Source: Vibrio agarilyticus
GTDB taxonomy: Bacteria > Pseudomonadota > Gammaproteobacteria > Enterobacterales > Vibrionaceae
Reading direction: 5' to 3'
Assembly: GCF_012641465.1 (NCBI RefSeq)
Contig: NZ_JABAIK010000028.1
Span: 1-35,729 of the forward strand
Length of the DNA: 35,729 bases
Below the pieces are notes generated by a model. The model was given only the letters and a program-made list of their open reading frames with translations. It did not search any database and was not told the DNA's origin. A program made the position numbers and the translations under genes. Positions 14,317 to 22,539 of the stretch are shown here, in pieces; position 1 is the stretch's first letter, and each line of letters begins with the position of its first letter.

Positions 14317-14580
14317 TTAAGGAGTGATAGCCAATAAACCTTCTATAGTTGGACTTTCCATGTTTGACCACGCACGACAGGAAACTATAAAGTCATTCAT
14401 TTTTTTAATCTCATCAGAATTAGCGCTCATTAGAACGTTAAGCTGCTCAGATTCATTGTAGAATTTAACAATGTGATTACGACAATAATTACGAGCTGCA
14501 ACCACTTCGTATTTTTCAACACCTTTTGATGTGGTGATATACGTTCCTTGTAGCTCTTGGGGTATATTTAAATCTGACAC
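14317..14580 (-). CDS. Hypothetical protein in tail fibre assembly position (87 aa)
   Basis: Follows the distal fibre gene by 12 bases, where P2-like phages carry gene G (fibre assembly chaperone). The sequence (MSDLNIPQELQGTYITTSKG at the start, WSNMESPTIEGLLAITP at the end) does not resemble gpG, and its AT content is higher than that of neighbouring tail genes, as expected in an exchanged host-range cassette. Possible fibre chaperone or cap; family not recognised. Confidence 0.65.
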   Translation of the reverse strand: MSDLNIPQELQGTYITTSKGVEKYEVVAARNYCRNHIVKFYNESEQLNVLMSANSDEIKKMNDFIVSCRAWSNMESPTIEGLLAITP

Positions 14581-14592
14581 ATTACACTCCTA

Positions 14593-15438
14593 TTAACTAG
14601 ATGGAATAACTTGAGCGACAGGGTTCCAAACTCCGTCTGTCTCATTGTGAAGGGCGTCATAGTTATTCCAATGCTCATCCAACGCCATGCTTGTCACGTT
14701 AAATAAATTTGGTAATTTTCGACCTTGTGGATAAATGCCGGGGATAATACTTGGCAAAGCCAACCAGATCTCAGCATCAGACTGACCACACCACATATCC
14801 ACGTTTACATAGTTACCTACCGCTTGCTCATTCTGAGAATAAACACGACGGTATAATCGCCAATCATTTTGATTTGAACCGTTATAAGTTTCATTTGGAC
14901 CGCTGGTAAAACCAACACCACGACAATAAACCATATATGTCCAGTTATTTGCTTTAATGTGCTGCCATGGAATATGAAATGCAAAAGTAGGAAAAGACGA
15001 CAAGCCACTAACATTCTTTATCCGTAAAATATTAAATGAACCTGAAAAATTCCTAGTGTTTGACCCTAATCCCATAAAGTCCATAAGTTCCTTGGCGATT
15101 TCATGCCTGGACTCTGGATCAACTCCCGAAGTAACAGGGATAATTTCCGTTTCAAACTTGCCATCTAACCCATTACCCCAACCACCTTTATATGGAGACG
15201 GATTACCTCCACTTGTTGTTATGTATTTCATAAAGTTATTATTTGCGTTTACGGTAAAAAAGGGCAGTGATTGCAATGCAGCAAGAGAGGCATCTGTAAC
15301 TTCTTTGATACCGTCATCCACCTTTTTATCTATTTCACCCATCTTTGCTGAGACTTCGGCGGTTTGAGCTTGACTCGCTGCAGTTTGTTCTTGAGAAGCT
15401 TTTTTCACTTCTTGCAATTCATTCAAAATTTCGGACAT
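14593..15438 (-). CDS. Distal tail fibre / receptor-binding protein (281 aa)
   Basis: An N-terminal helical trimerisation-like segment (residues 1-60, repeated AS-Q-Q-T-A elements, KMGEIDKKVDDGIKEVTDAS) is followed by an aromatic, beta-rich body (HIPWQHIKANNWTYMVYCRG, DWRLYRRVYSQNEQAVGNYV, VDMWCGQSDAEIWLALP). It is AT-richer than the tail genes around it. It is coupled by TAATG to the fibre base gene. Probably the receptor-binding part; the receptor cannot be read from the sequence. Confidence 0.75.
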   Translation of the reverse strand: MSEILNELQEVKKASQEQTAASQAQTAEVSAKMGEIDKKVDDGIKEVTDASLAALQSLPFFTVNANNNFMKYITTSGGNPSPYKGGWGNGLDGKFETEIIPVTSGVDPESRHEIAKELMDFMGLGSNTRNFSGSFNILRIKNVSGLSSFPTFAFHIPWQHIKANNWTYMVYCRGVGFTSGPNETYNGSNQNDWRLYRRVYSQNEQAVGNYVNVDMWCGQSDAEIWLALPSIIPGIYPQGRKLPNLFNVTSMALDEHWNNYDALHNETDGVWNPVAQVIPSS

Positions 15439-15977
15439 TAATTTGTCTCCAATTGTCGTAGTCGCTCTGCTTGTTGCATTAGCATGTGCGACTGTTTAGT
15501 TTGGACTACTTGCGAGCGAATGAACGCAACCGCATCTTTCATCATTTCGGTATCAATCAGAATGTTGATGTTCTCCACACCCACAACCACTTCAAGCGAG
15601 TCAGTCGGAAGAGCAGATAAATCCATTGTGAACAGAATCACTACGTGCGCTTTTGCTGCTTTGTAGTTTAGCGTCGTGTTCGGGGCTGATATCACGCCTA
15701 GCAAGGTACCTGTAGATAACCAGATACCAATCTCACGAATGGCATACTCATCATCACCTGAGAACTTCGCTGTGCACTGTAGCGACGTTGCGCCCGTGTC
15801 CTTGTATTCTGAAATTTCAACACGCTGCTTTTCATTCTGCAGCGTTTTTTGTGTCGGGCTTGGGGTGTACGCTCGGTCACCTGCAGATATCCATTTTATC
15901 CAGGCTTGAATACCTTCTTCTTTGGCGCTAATACACTCCGCTAAGCCTTGCTCGGTAATCGTTACGGCTAGGGTCAT
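15438..15977 (-). CDS. Tail fibre base, DUF3751 / tail-collar N-terminal domain (179 aa)
   Basis: N-terminal domain of P2 gpH-type fibres as a separate protein: LAECISAKEEGIQAWIKWIS, GDRAYTPSPTQKTLQNEKQR, DEYAIREIGIWLSTGTLLGV. In P2 this domain is joined to the shaft; here the gene ends after about 180 residues and the next gene supplies the rest. Overlaps gpI by 4 bases. Attaches the fibre to the baseplate. Confidence 0.88.
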   Translation of the reverse strand: MTLAVTITEQGLAECISAKEEGIQAWIKWISAGDRAYTPSPTQKTLQNEKQRVEISEYKDTGATSLQCTAKFSGDDEYAIREIGIWLSTGTLLGVISAPNTTLNYKAAKAHVVILFTMDLSALPTDSLEVVVGVENINILIDTEMMKDAVAFIRSQVVQTKQSHMLMQQAERLRQLETN

Positions 15978-16717
15978 GGCGTTCTCGCTGTTGTGTAGAT
16001 ATGAGTTACTGATATTGGGTGAGGGCTAACCGCTGAACCTAGATGAACTTTCCCGCTCAACTCGGTTTGATTTAGCTCTGCTTTCACTGACATTGGGTGA
16101 ATGGTGACAGGGGTTGCATGTCCCATACCTAATGCGGCGCTACCTTTGACGTCTAACTGCCAAAGATCGGCTTTCGCTTTAGCGTGTTGAATGCTGACGC
16201 TTGGCGCACCTGCCGCTTTCATTTCAAAGGACTGATACACACCAAACGCTAATGCCAGCTCTATTGTGTCCCTTTCCGACTTAACATGATTCAAACGCTC
16301 TATAAGTCGGTTCGCACGCTCTTGGGTGACAGTTTGATTACTCTTACCCCACGCCAACACATAGACCGTATAAGGCAAGCCGCCATCAACTTGCTTCCAA
16401 TGGGTGATTTGCGCGGTGTAGTCCACCGCATCTAATGCCTGCGCTATGCCTGCATTGGTACCACTGGCTTGATGGACGGAATAAGACACGTTAGTAATGG
16501 CGCGTTTTTCAGCCTCGCTATCACTAAAAAACCAATCGTTAACGCCACGTTCTGACGCCATCAAGGGTAGTAACTCCTGAGTGGTCGTCATTGGGTCATT
16601 AATGGTGGCTAACACATCCTCGCTCTTAACGAGCGCTTTCGAGCCTTCTTCGTAGCTGCGCTCGAACGTGGTTCGGTTGTCAGGTAAGAGGGTGTCTTTA
16701 TCAATTGATTCTGACAT
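15974..16717 (-). CDS. I: Baseplate protein I (P2 gpI family, 247 aa)
   Basis: P2 gpI-like features: SMASERGVNDWFFS-type segment (LLPLMASERGVNDWFFSDSE) followed by REFINDV-like residues (KRAITNVSYSVHQASGTNAG), then the conserved IAQALDAVDY. Longer than P2 gpI (176 aa). It overlaps gpJ by 17 bases. It forms part of the baseplate wedge linking gpJ to the fibres. Confidence 0.88.
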   Translation of the reverse strand: MSESIDKDTLLPDNRTTFERSYEEGSKALVKSEDVLATINDPMTTTQELLPLMASERGVNDWFFSDSEAEKRAITNVSYSVHQASGTNAGIAQALDAVDYTAQITHWKQVDGGLPYTVYVLAWGKSNQTVTQERANRLIERLNHVKSERDTIELALAFGVYQSFEMKAAGAPSVSIQHAKAKADLWQLDVKGSAALGMGHATPVTIHPMSVKAELNQTELSGKVHLGSAVSPHPISVTHIYTTARTP

Positions 16718-17693
16718 TCACGGTCACCCCCTGACAATATGGCGCTTCAAACCAATCGCATGCCACATCGCTTGCAGGACTGAGAATATTCAACCGTGTG
16801 GCGTTGTGGTTGTGAGCAATTTGATCAATGCGTGAGCGCTGGATGGTTCCACCCAATTTGTGTTGTTCTTCGGCGTAATCGTTGAGCGCTTTATTCAAGC
16901 CCTCTCGGTCTATCAATCGCGTTGGGGCGGTTTCTTCCCAAGCATCAATCGCTATTGAATAGGGATTAATATCAGCACTTACTGTGGTGATATGATCGGA
17001 CTCTTGAGCTACATCTGGGCGGCTGCAGTATGCCAACACTGCATCTTGCAAAGCTTGGCTTGCTGAACCATCGCCGATTGGAGAAAGCACACGAATTTGC
17101 ACTTCACCTGAGTTTGGCGTCACCATTCTAGCTTCGGCATCTTTCGGGCGGGTTACCCCTTCCGTTGATGTAAATTCAAAGCGTTGAATTATGACGTTTT
17201 CCGATTCGCGATACACAGTGATTAAAGGTCGCTCGCCCAATGTCATGGCGTGGAACTTATAGCCGGTTCTCGTTCCCGTGGTTGCCAAGCCATAGGGGGC
17301 TAAGCTGTAACGAAGTAATAACGAGGCGTCAGATTCCATCACTGCCGGAATCGGTGGAAATACTGTGTTATCGGCGGGTTGTATCACTTGACGTGTCAGA
17401 CCTAAGCGAGAGACCACCAAATCTATCATTTCAGAATCCGTGGCGGTTTCTGAAAAGTTCTGCAGGTACTTGTAGTTGTCGTTGCGGGTTTCTTGCTGTC
17501 GAAACAGAATCATTGAATCTAACAGCAAAGCGGCTGACTCATTGGGGCTGCGTAAGCCCGTAGTAAGTAACTGTGCCATTTCTTCGCCAACTTCTTTCAC
17601 CGCATGCGGATAGAAGAAATCATTAATAAACCGCTCGCGCATCACTTCGAATGGCTCAACGGTCAAAATATCAGGGACTTTCACCGCACTCAT
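16701..17693 (-). CDS. J: Baseplate protein J (P2 gpJ family, 330 aa)
   Basis: Member of the baseplate J/gp47 family: N-terminal LTVEPFEVMRERFINDF; central YRESENVIIQRFEFTSTEGV; C-terminal NKALNDYAEEQHKLGGTIQR and then RIDQIAHNHNATRLNI. About the usual length (P2 gpJ 302 aa). Coupled to W by a 4-base overlap. Wedge component of the contractile baseplate. Confidence 0.9.
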   Translation of the reverse strand: MSAVKVPDILTVEPFEVMRERFINDFFYPHAVKEVGEEMAQLLTTGLRSPNESAALLLDSMILFRQQETRNDNYKYLQNFSETATDSEMIDLVVSRLGLTRQVIQPADNTVFPPIPAVMESDASLLLRYSLAPYGLATTGTRTGYKFHAMTLGERPLITVYRESENVIIQRFEFTSTEGVTRPKDAEARMVTPNSGEVQIRVLSPIGDGSASQALQDAVLAYCSRPDVAQESDHITTVSADINPYSIAIDAWEETAPTRLIDREGLNKALNDYAEEQHKLGGTIQRSRIDQIAHNHNATRLNILSPASDVACDWFEAPYCQGVTVNVRIN

Positions 17694-18016
17694 AACTCTA
17701 GCACCTCTTTTTGTCCGTCATACGTGTAGTGAATTTGGGTGCGAAAACCTGTGCCGTGTATCCGTATATCGACAATTGGGTTCACAATGTCAGATAAATC
17801 GTTGGCAGGGTTCGCAATGATTCGGTGAATACGGTTAATGGATTTCATGCGGTTTTGCTCATTCGCCAATCCCATAAGCTTGCGATACTCGCCACCCACG
17901 TTGCGGCGCTTTTCTCTTGAACCTATTTGAGTAGTGATAGCTTTCGCCAAACGGCAAGCAGCTTGCTTGCCGCCCGTCACCGTTAGCCCCGTGTTGGGGT
18001 CAATACCTTGCTGCAT
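17690..18016 (-). CDS. W: Baseplate wedge protein W, gp25-like (108 aa)
   Basis: gp25/gpW family: GIDPNTGLTVTGGKQAACRL, the conserved arginine-rich EKRRNVGGEYRKLMGLA segment and the ending RTQIHYTYDGQKEVLEL. Size equals P2 gpW (115 aa). Lies between V and J as in P2. Connects sheath and wedges. Confidence 0.9.
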   Translation of the reverse strand: MQQGIDPNTGLTVTGGKQAACRLAKAITTQIGSREKRRNVGGEYRKLMGLANEQNRMKSINRIHRIIANPANDLSDIVNPIVDIRIHGTGFRTQIHYTYDGQKEVLEL

Positions 18017-18025
18017 GCTGACCTC

Positions 18026-18754
18026 TTACTCAATCGGGGTTTCTGTTGGCTGACCTTCGTTGTTCACTTTGTGGCGGTGAATACTGAATTTCACATTGCC
18101 TATCGTGGCATCGGAAAGCGTGGCACCGTTAGCAGAGAGCGAGAACGCGCCAGGCGAATAACTCACTACGGTTGGTGTTTTCACTTGCATGCTCACATCC
18201 AGTGCGCCCTTGATCTTCACATCACCCGTTTGGGTGTGGGTGCCTTTGGTGTTCGCAGTGCTTGCCGTTCGGTTGTACTCACTGGTTTGCATTGAAATCA
18301 CATCCGATGCCTCAACCAGAAAAGCAGGGGTTATAAACTTAACTGAGCTATCCGCTTCAACTAAATAGTTACCGTCAAAATCTGACGTCACCTTGAATAC
18401 ATCTAAAATACTTAAAATGTTTTTTCGTGGGTCGGTGTCATCAGGAGAGAAATCAGAGCAATAAGCGGCAGGCAATGCGATTGCTTGCGCTTCATCAACA
18501 CCACCCGATAGATTCAACACCACCACTTGCTCACCGAGACTAGGCGCACGCCATTTGATCACTTCACCCGCTTCAAAGGCTATCCATTGAATAGGGGGCG
18601 ATAAGTAGTCCTCATCTGAGTTCGGGGCATAATCAATGACAGCTTTAACCCCTGACACGGATTTCACGCGACCTAATCTGATCAGGTTTCTAAGTTGACG
18701 CTCAAGACCATTAACACGCTGAGTAAGATCAAGAATCGCTTTCGTCAGATTCAT
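18026..18754 (-). CDS. V: Baseplate spike V (P2 gpV family, 242 aa)
   Basis: OB-fold N-terminal domain (GRVKSVSGVKAVIDYAPNSD, WRAPSLGEQVVVLNLSGG), then a beta-helix-type shaft of short strands (DVKIKGALDVSMQVKTPTVV), and a C-terminal SIHRHKV that carries the HxH pair known to bind iron at the spike tip. Length 242 against 211 in P2. It punctures the outer membrane. Confidence 0.92.
   Translation of the reverse strand: MNLTKAILDLTQRVNGLERQLRNLIRLGRVKSVSGVKAVIDYAPNSDEDYLSPPIQWIAFEAGEVIKWRAPSLGEQVVVLNLSGGVDEAQAIALPAAYCSDFSPDDTDPRKNILSILDVFKVTSDFDGNYLVEADSSVKFITPAFLVEASDVISMQTSEYNRTASTANTKGTHTQTGDVKIKGALDVSMQVKTPTVVSYSPGAFSLSANGATLSDATIGNVKFSIHRHKVNNEGQPTETPIE
18374..18386. repeat. 13-bp motif GTCRRAWTYYGAC, copy 3
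   Basis: GTCAAAATCTGAC inside the V gene. Confidence 0.5.
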
Positions 18755-19295
18755 AGATTATTTGCACCTCGCTATCACCCTCTTGGGCTGTGATGGACTT
18801 AAGCAAGAACGTTTCATCTTCTAGGTTGCCGTAGCGAATGGTTTGAATGAACGTGATGGCATAACCTTGATCGTTCGTGTGCCACTTAAGCGGGTAACCT
18901 TGGATTTCTTCGGGTTCGTCTACGCAATCAAAATCAGGGTTTAGCGCTCGACTCACGCCGTTTTCGTCTTCGCCCATTTGTTCGGGGTCAACAAAATACT
19001 GACCTGTTACTTTGGCACTCACAAAACCGCCAATATTGGCAGCTTCAACGCTTGGCTTTGATACATTCTTAGGCACTTTGACCAACACCGTTACTTTAAG
19101 CGTGTTTTGGTGGCGTCCATCATCGGAATAACTGAACTCTTCAATTTCAGGCAAAGGCAGTTTAATAAATGGCTTGGGCTTGTCTTGCTTGTCGGGTTCG
19201 TCGTCATATTGCACTGTGGCGTTATCCCCAACAGCTTTGCTGAGCAGCGAGTGAAGCAGCTCAACATAGTCACCCAAATTATTGATGTAGCTCAT
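18729..19295 (-). CDS. Probable tail terminator / head-tail completion protein (188 aa)
   Basis: Acidic protein with an N-terminal helix (LGDYVELLHSLLSKAV) and a mixed sheet (FIKLPLPEIEEFSYSDDGRH, NTLKVTVLVKVPKN), consistent in length and place with tail terminator proteins of the Mu gp37 / lambda gpU class. It overlaps the gpZ-like gene by 17 bases and V by 26 bases. Assigned by position; no strong family motif. Confidence 0.65.
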   Translation of the reverse strand: MSYINNLGDYVELLHSLLSKAVGDNATVQYDDEPDKQDKPKPFIKLPLPEIEEFSYSDDGRHQNTLKVTVLVKVPKNVSKPSVEAANIGGFVSAKVTGQYFVDPEQMGEDENGVSRALNPDFDCVDEPEEIQGYPLKWHTNDQGYAITFIQTIRYGNLEDETFLLKSITAQEGDSEVQIIYESDESDS

Positions 19296-19821
19296 CTAAA
19301 AACGCCTCTTTGTAAACGTCTTGAAGCTCGACTTCTAATTGAGCGACGATTTCTGACGTTTCCATATGAATATCTTCTCGCACCACTTCAACGGGTGGTG
19401 ATTTACGTTTGCGAGTTTGCCCTTTAGGTAAAGGCTTTCGCCTTGGTTTGGGCTGCGTGGGTCTTTCGCGGGTTCGTTTCCAAATAAGCAAAGGGCTGTT
19501 GTTCATGGACTGAACAAACGCCCCCTTGTAGAAGGCGTCACCAGATTGCACCCCTTTGGGTACTTGGTTGAAATCCCGAATATAAGCCACGTTGAGCGGA
19601 AGCAAACCAAACCAAACGCTGGTCTGGTTTCCTTTTACTTTTCCCGACTTAACACGACGACGACCTGCACTAGAACGAATCTTCAGCTCTTGTCCTAACC
19701 GCTTGATAGATTCCTTGGTAAGCCATTTTTGCGCCACTTTAAGGGCGGCAGATGCACATTTGTTGACGTGCTCTTTATCAAACCAATGTTCATCTTCTAC
19801 GGTGAGGTGCACATTATTCAT
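19279..19821 (-). CDS. Minor tail protein Z-like (180 aa)
   Basis: Matches the lambda gpZ/prophage minor tail Z pattern: an early helix ending KWLTKESIKRLGQELKIR, then AGRRRVKSGKVKGNQTSVWF, GLLPLNVAYIRDF, and a basic Pro/Lys/Arg-rich segment (RPTQPKPRRKPLPKGQTRKR). Works at tail completion / head-tail joining. Overlaps both neighbours. Confidence 0.82.
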   Translation of the reverse strand: MNNVHLTVEDEHWFDKEHVNKCASAALKVAQKWLTKESIKRLGQELKIRSSAGRRRVKSGKVKGNQTSVWFGLLPLNVAYIRDFNQVPKGVQSGDAFYKGAFVQSMNNSPLLIWKRTRERPTQPKPRRKPLPKGQTRKRKSPPVEVVREDIHMETSEIVAQLEVELQDVYKEAFLDELHQ

Positions 19822-20078
19822 CGTTGTGGCGTCCAGTCGGTTTTGGGCTTGTCATTGAGCGGCTGCAAAGTGTGTAAGTAGGTCGAGGTGTTAAAACGCT
19901 GGCTGTTAATCACTTCAAACTTATCGCCGTTCGGGTGAACGCACTGCGTACCTTGAGCGAGCAACCCGCTGTGGTTTTTCAGTTCGTGCGTGTCGTCCTT
20001 ATAGCGATAACGGCAGGGAACTGCTTCCCCGCCTATCAACCACTCTTTTGAAAAAGCCGAATCAATTAAATGATCCAT
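19818..20078 (-). CDS. Head-tail joining protein candidate (86 aa)
   Basis: I chose the ATG at 20078 (MDHLIDSAFSKEWLIGGEAV), which lies directly after the stop of the upstream gene (20083) with TAAGG before it; a longer in-frame version would overlap that gene. Beta-rich (CRYRYKDDTHELKNHSGLLA). Size and position fit the lambda FII type of head-tail connector. No firm motif. Confidence 0.6.
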   Translation of the reverse strand: MDHLIDSAFSKEWLIGGEAVPCRYRYKDDTHELKNHSGLLAQGTQCVHPNGDKFEVINSQRFNTSTYLHTLQPLNDKPKTDWTPQR

Positions 20079-20082
20079 TGCC

Positions 20083-20415
20083 TTACAAAATGCCAGGTAA
20101 GTACAACGCTTGTTTACCATGCTCGGTGATGAATGCACCAATTGGCTTATCATCAGGAGCAGCGGGTTTAGTCACGGTGAACTCTTTTGCTGTTGGGTCA
20201 AAGTAAGCGTATTCACCTTCATAACTTGGCGTATCGCCACCTTTGAGCGGGAAGTCTACAAACACCCCTTGAACTTCGCCTGTAAACGGCTGACCTTCAT
20301 CAGCATTCATGGCAGGAATAACCAACACCACACCCATTTTCAAAGGGATGCCATATTGAACACCACCAGTGGGCGCGGTAAGGGTTAGATTTTCGTTGTT
20401 AGCTAGTAAGCGCAT
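20083..20415 (-). CDS. Capsid cement/decoration-like protein, DUF2190 (110 aa)
   Basis: DUF2190 pattern: LTLTAPTGGVQYGIPLKMGV, EGQPFTGEVQGVFVDFPLKG and the end GAFITEHGKQALYLPGIL. These small proteins follow the capsid gene in many lambda- and Mu-headed phages and stabilise the capsid surface. Normal length. Confidence 0.85.
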   Translation of the reverse strand: MRLLANNENLTLTAPTGGVQYGIPLKMGVVLVIPAMNADEGQPFTGEVQGVFVDFPLKGGDTPSYEGEYAYFDPTAKEFTVTKPAAPDDKPIGAFITEHGKQALYLPGIL

Positions 20416-20443
20416 AATCAGTTCTCTTTAACGAAGAAACGAC

Positions 20444-20467
20444 AACGCCACCCGTTACGGTGGCGTT
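20444..20467. terminator. Hairpin after the capsid gene
   Basis: AACGCCACC / GGTGGCGTT perfect 9-bp stem around CGTTAC, in the gap between capsid and cement genes. There is no proper T-run on the - strand, so it may be an mRNA 3' stabiliser or a leaky terminator. Confidence 0.5.
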
Positions 20468-20511
20468 TCATGGTTGTTTAATACATAGCCTTTTCGCTAT
20501 GCCTGATTGAT

Positions 20512-22539
20512 TTAAGCAGGGGCTTTGATGTTTTGTTTCATCACGCCTTTGCGATCCACAGGCTGGATCACTGAGTCGATGTAAATTCGGATAGTGGCAC
20601 CGTCCGATTTCCAATCTTCTTTGGTTTCCACCTGTACGCCGTCTGCGTCTTCGTGGTAACCCTCAACAAAGGAAACGTGATCGTTATGCGCAAAGGCATA
20701 CGCCACATCAATACCCGCTAGGTCAGCCAAACCTTGAACCTTGCTGAATGCTTCATACGCTTCATTTGGTTCGTCTTTAATGGTTTCCGCTTTCATTAGA
20801 GCGCTGGCTTTCTTAGCGCGCTGGTTCGACGTTAGGTAAACCTCTGGCTTAAGGTAAAGCGGGTTACCTTCACTGGTTTGCGCGTCTGCCATTTTGCCTG
20901 ACATATCCGCTAACGTTGCAGAATCAATCAAACCGTCCACTTCATTGCCTGACGCTTTACTAAATAGCGCTTTGCCATCTTTCAGTTTCGGATTGTTCTT
21001 AAGCAGAGCAATCAAAGAATCTGCAGGAGCTTGAGCACAGTTACGCACTGCCTTTTGGACTTGCGAAGTGATGAAATCAAACTTATCACTCATGATAAGT
21101 TCGCGGCTTACTTGGATTTCATAACCCAACGTAGAAAGCACCGCCGTATCACCGGACGCTTTTAGCTTCACTTGAGTGAACTTACCACCTTCGGTTTTCA
21201 CACCAGGCTTACCAAGATCATTCATGATGAGAATGTCATTGGTACCAAACTTCATTGGTTGGCGTGTCACCAATGGCGCATGCCATGATTCCAGATTCGC
21301 CACTTCGTTAATGATCAACGCGCCCACATGCGTTTCAATGATATCGCCTAGTGAGTGGGTGTTATTGGTGAACGCATGAGCAACAAGCTTTTTCTTGCTC
21401 ATCTGCGTTGCGTCCGTATCGCCTACATAACCTGCATGAGCGCGCAGGGCTTCGGTGGCTGACATATGACGGTAAGGGTTGTTGTCATCCCATGAGCACG
21501 CTTTAAGGCGAGCACCAAAGTAGTTGCTAAGGTGAGATTGCGCAGCACTTGCCGTTAGTGCCGTTTGTTGCCCTGCAGGGGTTGGTGATTGTGGGTTGCC
21601 GCCTTCTGGTGTATCACCTTGCGGCTCTAAGAACGCCAGTAACTTAACGCGAGCAGTTTCAATATCACAATCCATATCTTCCAAACACTCAGCCTTTAGC
21701 TTTTTCGCTTTCGGGTATTTGGCAAACAGTTGGTTGATGCCTGTTTTGCGCTGCTTTTCTTGTTTCTTAAACTCTTCGTATGGCATGTCGTCATTCTCTG
21801 CGGTTAATTTATCAGGAGAGGATTGGCTTGGTTCAGCCGTTGGTGAATCTGGCGCGGTGGGTTCACCATCCTCGCCGTTGTCTTGCCACATAGCGACAAG
21901 AGAATCAGGAGCGTTAAACGCTTTTAAATGCTTAAGCTTAGGAGCGTTGAAATTAGACGCTTCTAGCGGGTTGTCTGACTGCTCGTAAATGCCAGTACAA
22001 AGCCCATACTCAACGGCTTCACTAGCACTTAACCAACAGTCAGACTCCGCGATATCTGCTCGAATATCGTCTTCTGTTTTGCCCGATACTGAGGCGAATA
22101 GCTCAATCATTTGGTTATTAATGGTTTCGGCTTCATCAGCACGGGCGCGCATTTCTGCAGCCGTGCCATAAGCCGCACCGTGGCATTGATGAATCATAAG
22201 GCGTGCGGTTGGGCGAATGTAACGCTCTTCACACGCCATGAGCACCACGGAGCTTATTGAGGCACACACTGAATCAACAATGCCCGTCACTTTGCCTGGG
22301 TAATCTTTAATGGCGGCATAAATCGCCATTCCTTCATCCACTTCGCCACCATCGGTGTGAAAGTGAATCGTGAGGTCTTTGCCATCGTGCTTGCTCAGCT
22401 CATACAGCATTGTGCTTGCTGAAATTTCCCACTCGCCGATATAGCCATATAAAAAAAGCTTCACGCCCTCTGCGGAAGCTTTCAGCTTGTACCAACTTTG
22501 GGAGCCTTGAGCTTTTAACTTACTCGTCTTTTTTGCCAT
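20512..22539 (-). CDS. Head maturation protease-major capsid fusion (675 aa)
   Basis: Start ATG at 22539 (MAKKTSKLKAQGSQSWYKLK) has a GGA ribosome site; it overlaps the portal by 20 bases. Residues about 25-200 are a ClpP-like protease: DGGEVDEGMAIYAAIKDYPG, then SVCASISSVVLMA with nucleophile Ser94 and LMIHQCHG with His117. A Pro/Ser/Gly-rich linker with EDGEPTAPDSPTAEPSQSSP leads into a scaffold-like helical segment (about 250-330). The last 340 residues are a Mu gpT-like capsid (LESWHAPLVTRQPMKFG, AYAFAHNDHVSFVEGYHEDA). One gene thus supplies protease, scaffold and coat. Autocleavage must free the coat. Confidence 0.92.
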   Translation of the reverse strand: MAKKTSKLKAQGSQSWYKLKASAEGVKLFLYGYIGEWEISASTMLYELSKHDGKDLTIHFHTDGGEVDEGMAIYAAIKDYPGKVTGIVDSVCASISSVVLMACEERYIRPTARLMIHQCHGAAYGTAAEMRARADEAETINNQMIELFASVSGKTEDDIRADIAESDCWLSASEAVEYGLCTGIYEQSDNPLEASNFNAPKLKHLKAFNAPDSLVAMWQDNGEDGEPTAPDSPTAEPSQSSPDKLTAENDDMPYEEFKKQEKQRKTGINQLFAKYPKAKKLKAECLEDMDCDIETARVKLLAFLEPQGDTPEGGNPQSPTPAGQQTALTASAAQSHLSNYFGARLKACSWDDNNPYRHMSATEALRAHAGYVGDTDATQMSKKKLVAHAFTNNTHSLGDIIETHVGALIINEVANLESWHAPLVTRQPMKFGTNDILIMNDLGKPGVKTEGGKFTQVKLKASGDTAVLSTLGYEIQVSRELIMSDKFDFITSQVQKAVRNCAQAPADSLIALLKNNPKLKDGKALFSKASGNEVDGLIDSATLADMSGKMADAQTSEGNPLYLKPEVYLTSNQRAKKASALMKAETIKDEPNEAYEAFSKVQGLADLAGIDVAYAFAHNDHVSFVEGYHEDADGVQVETKEDWKSDGATIRIYIDSVIQPVDRKGVMKQNIKAPA

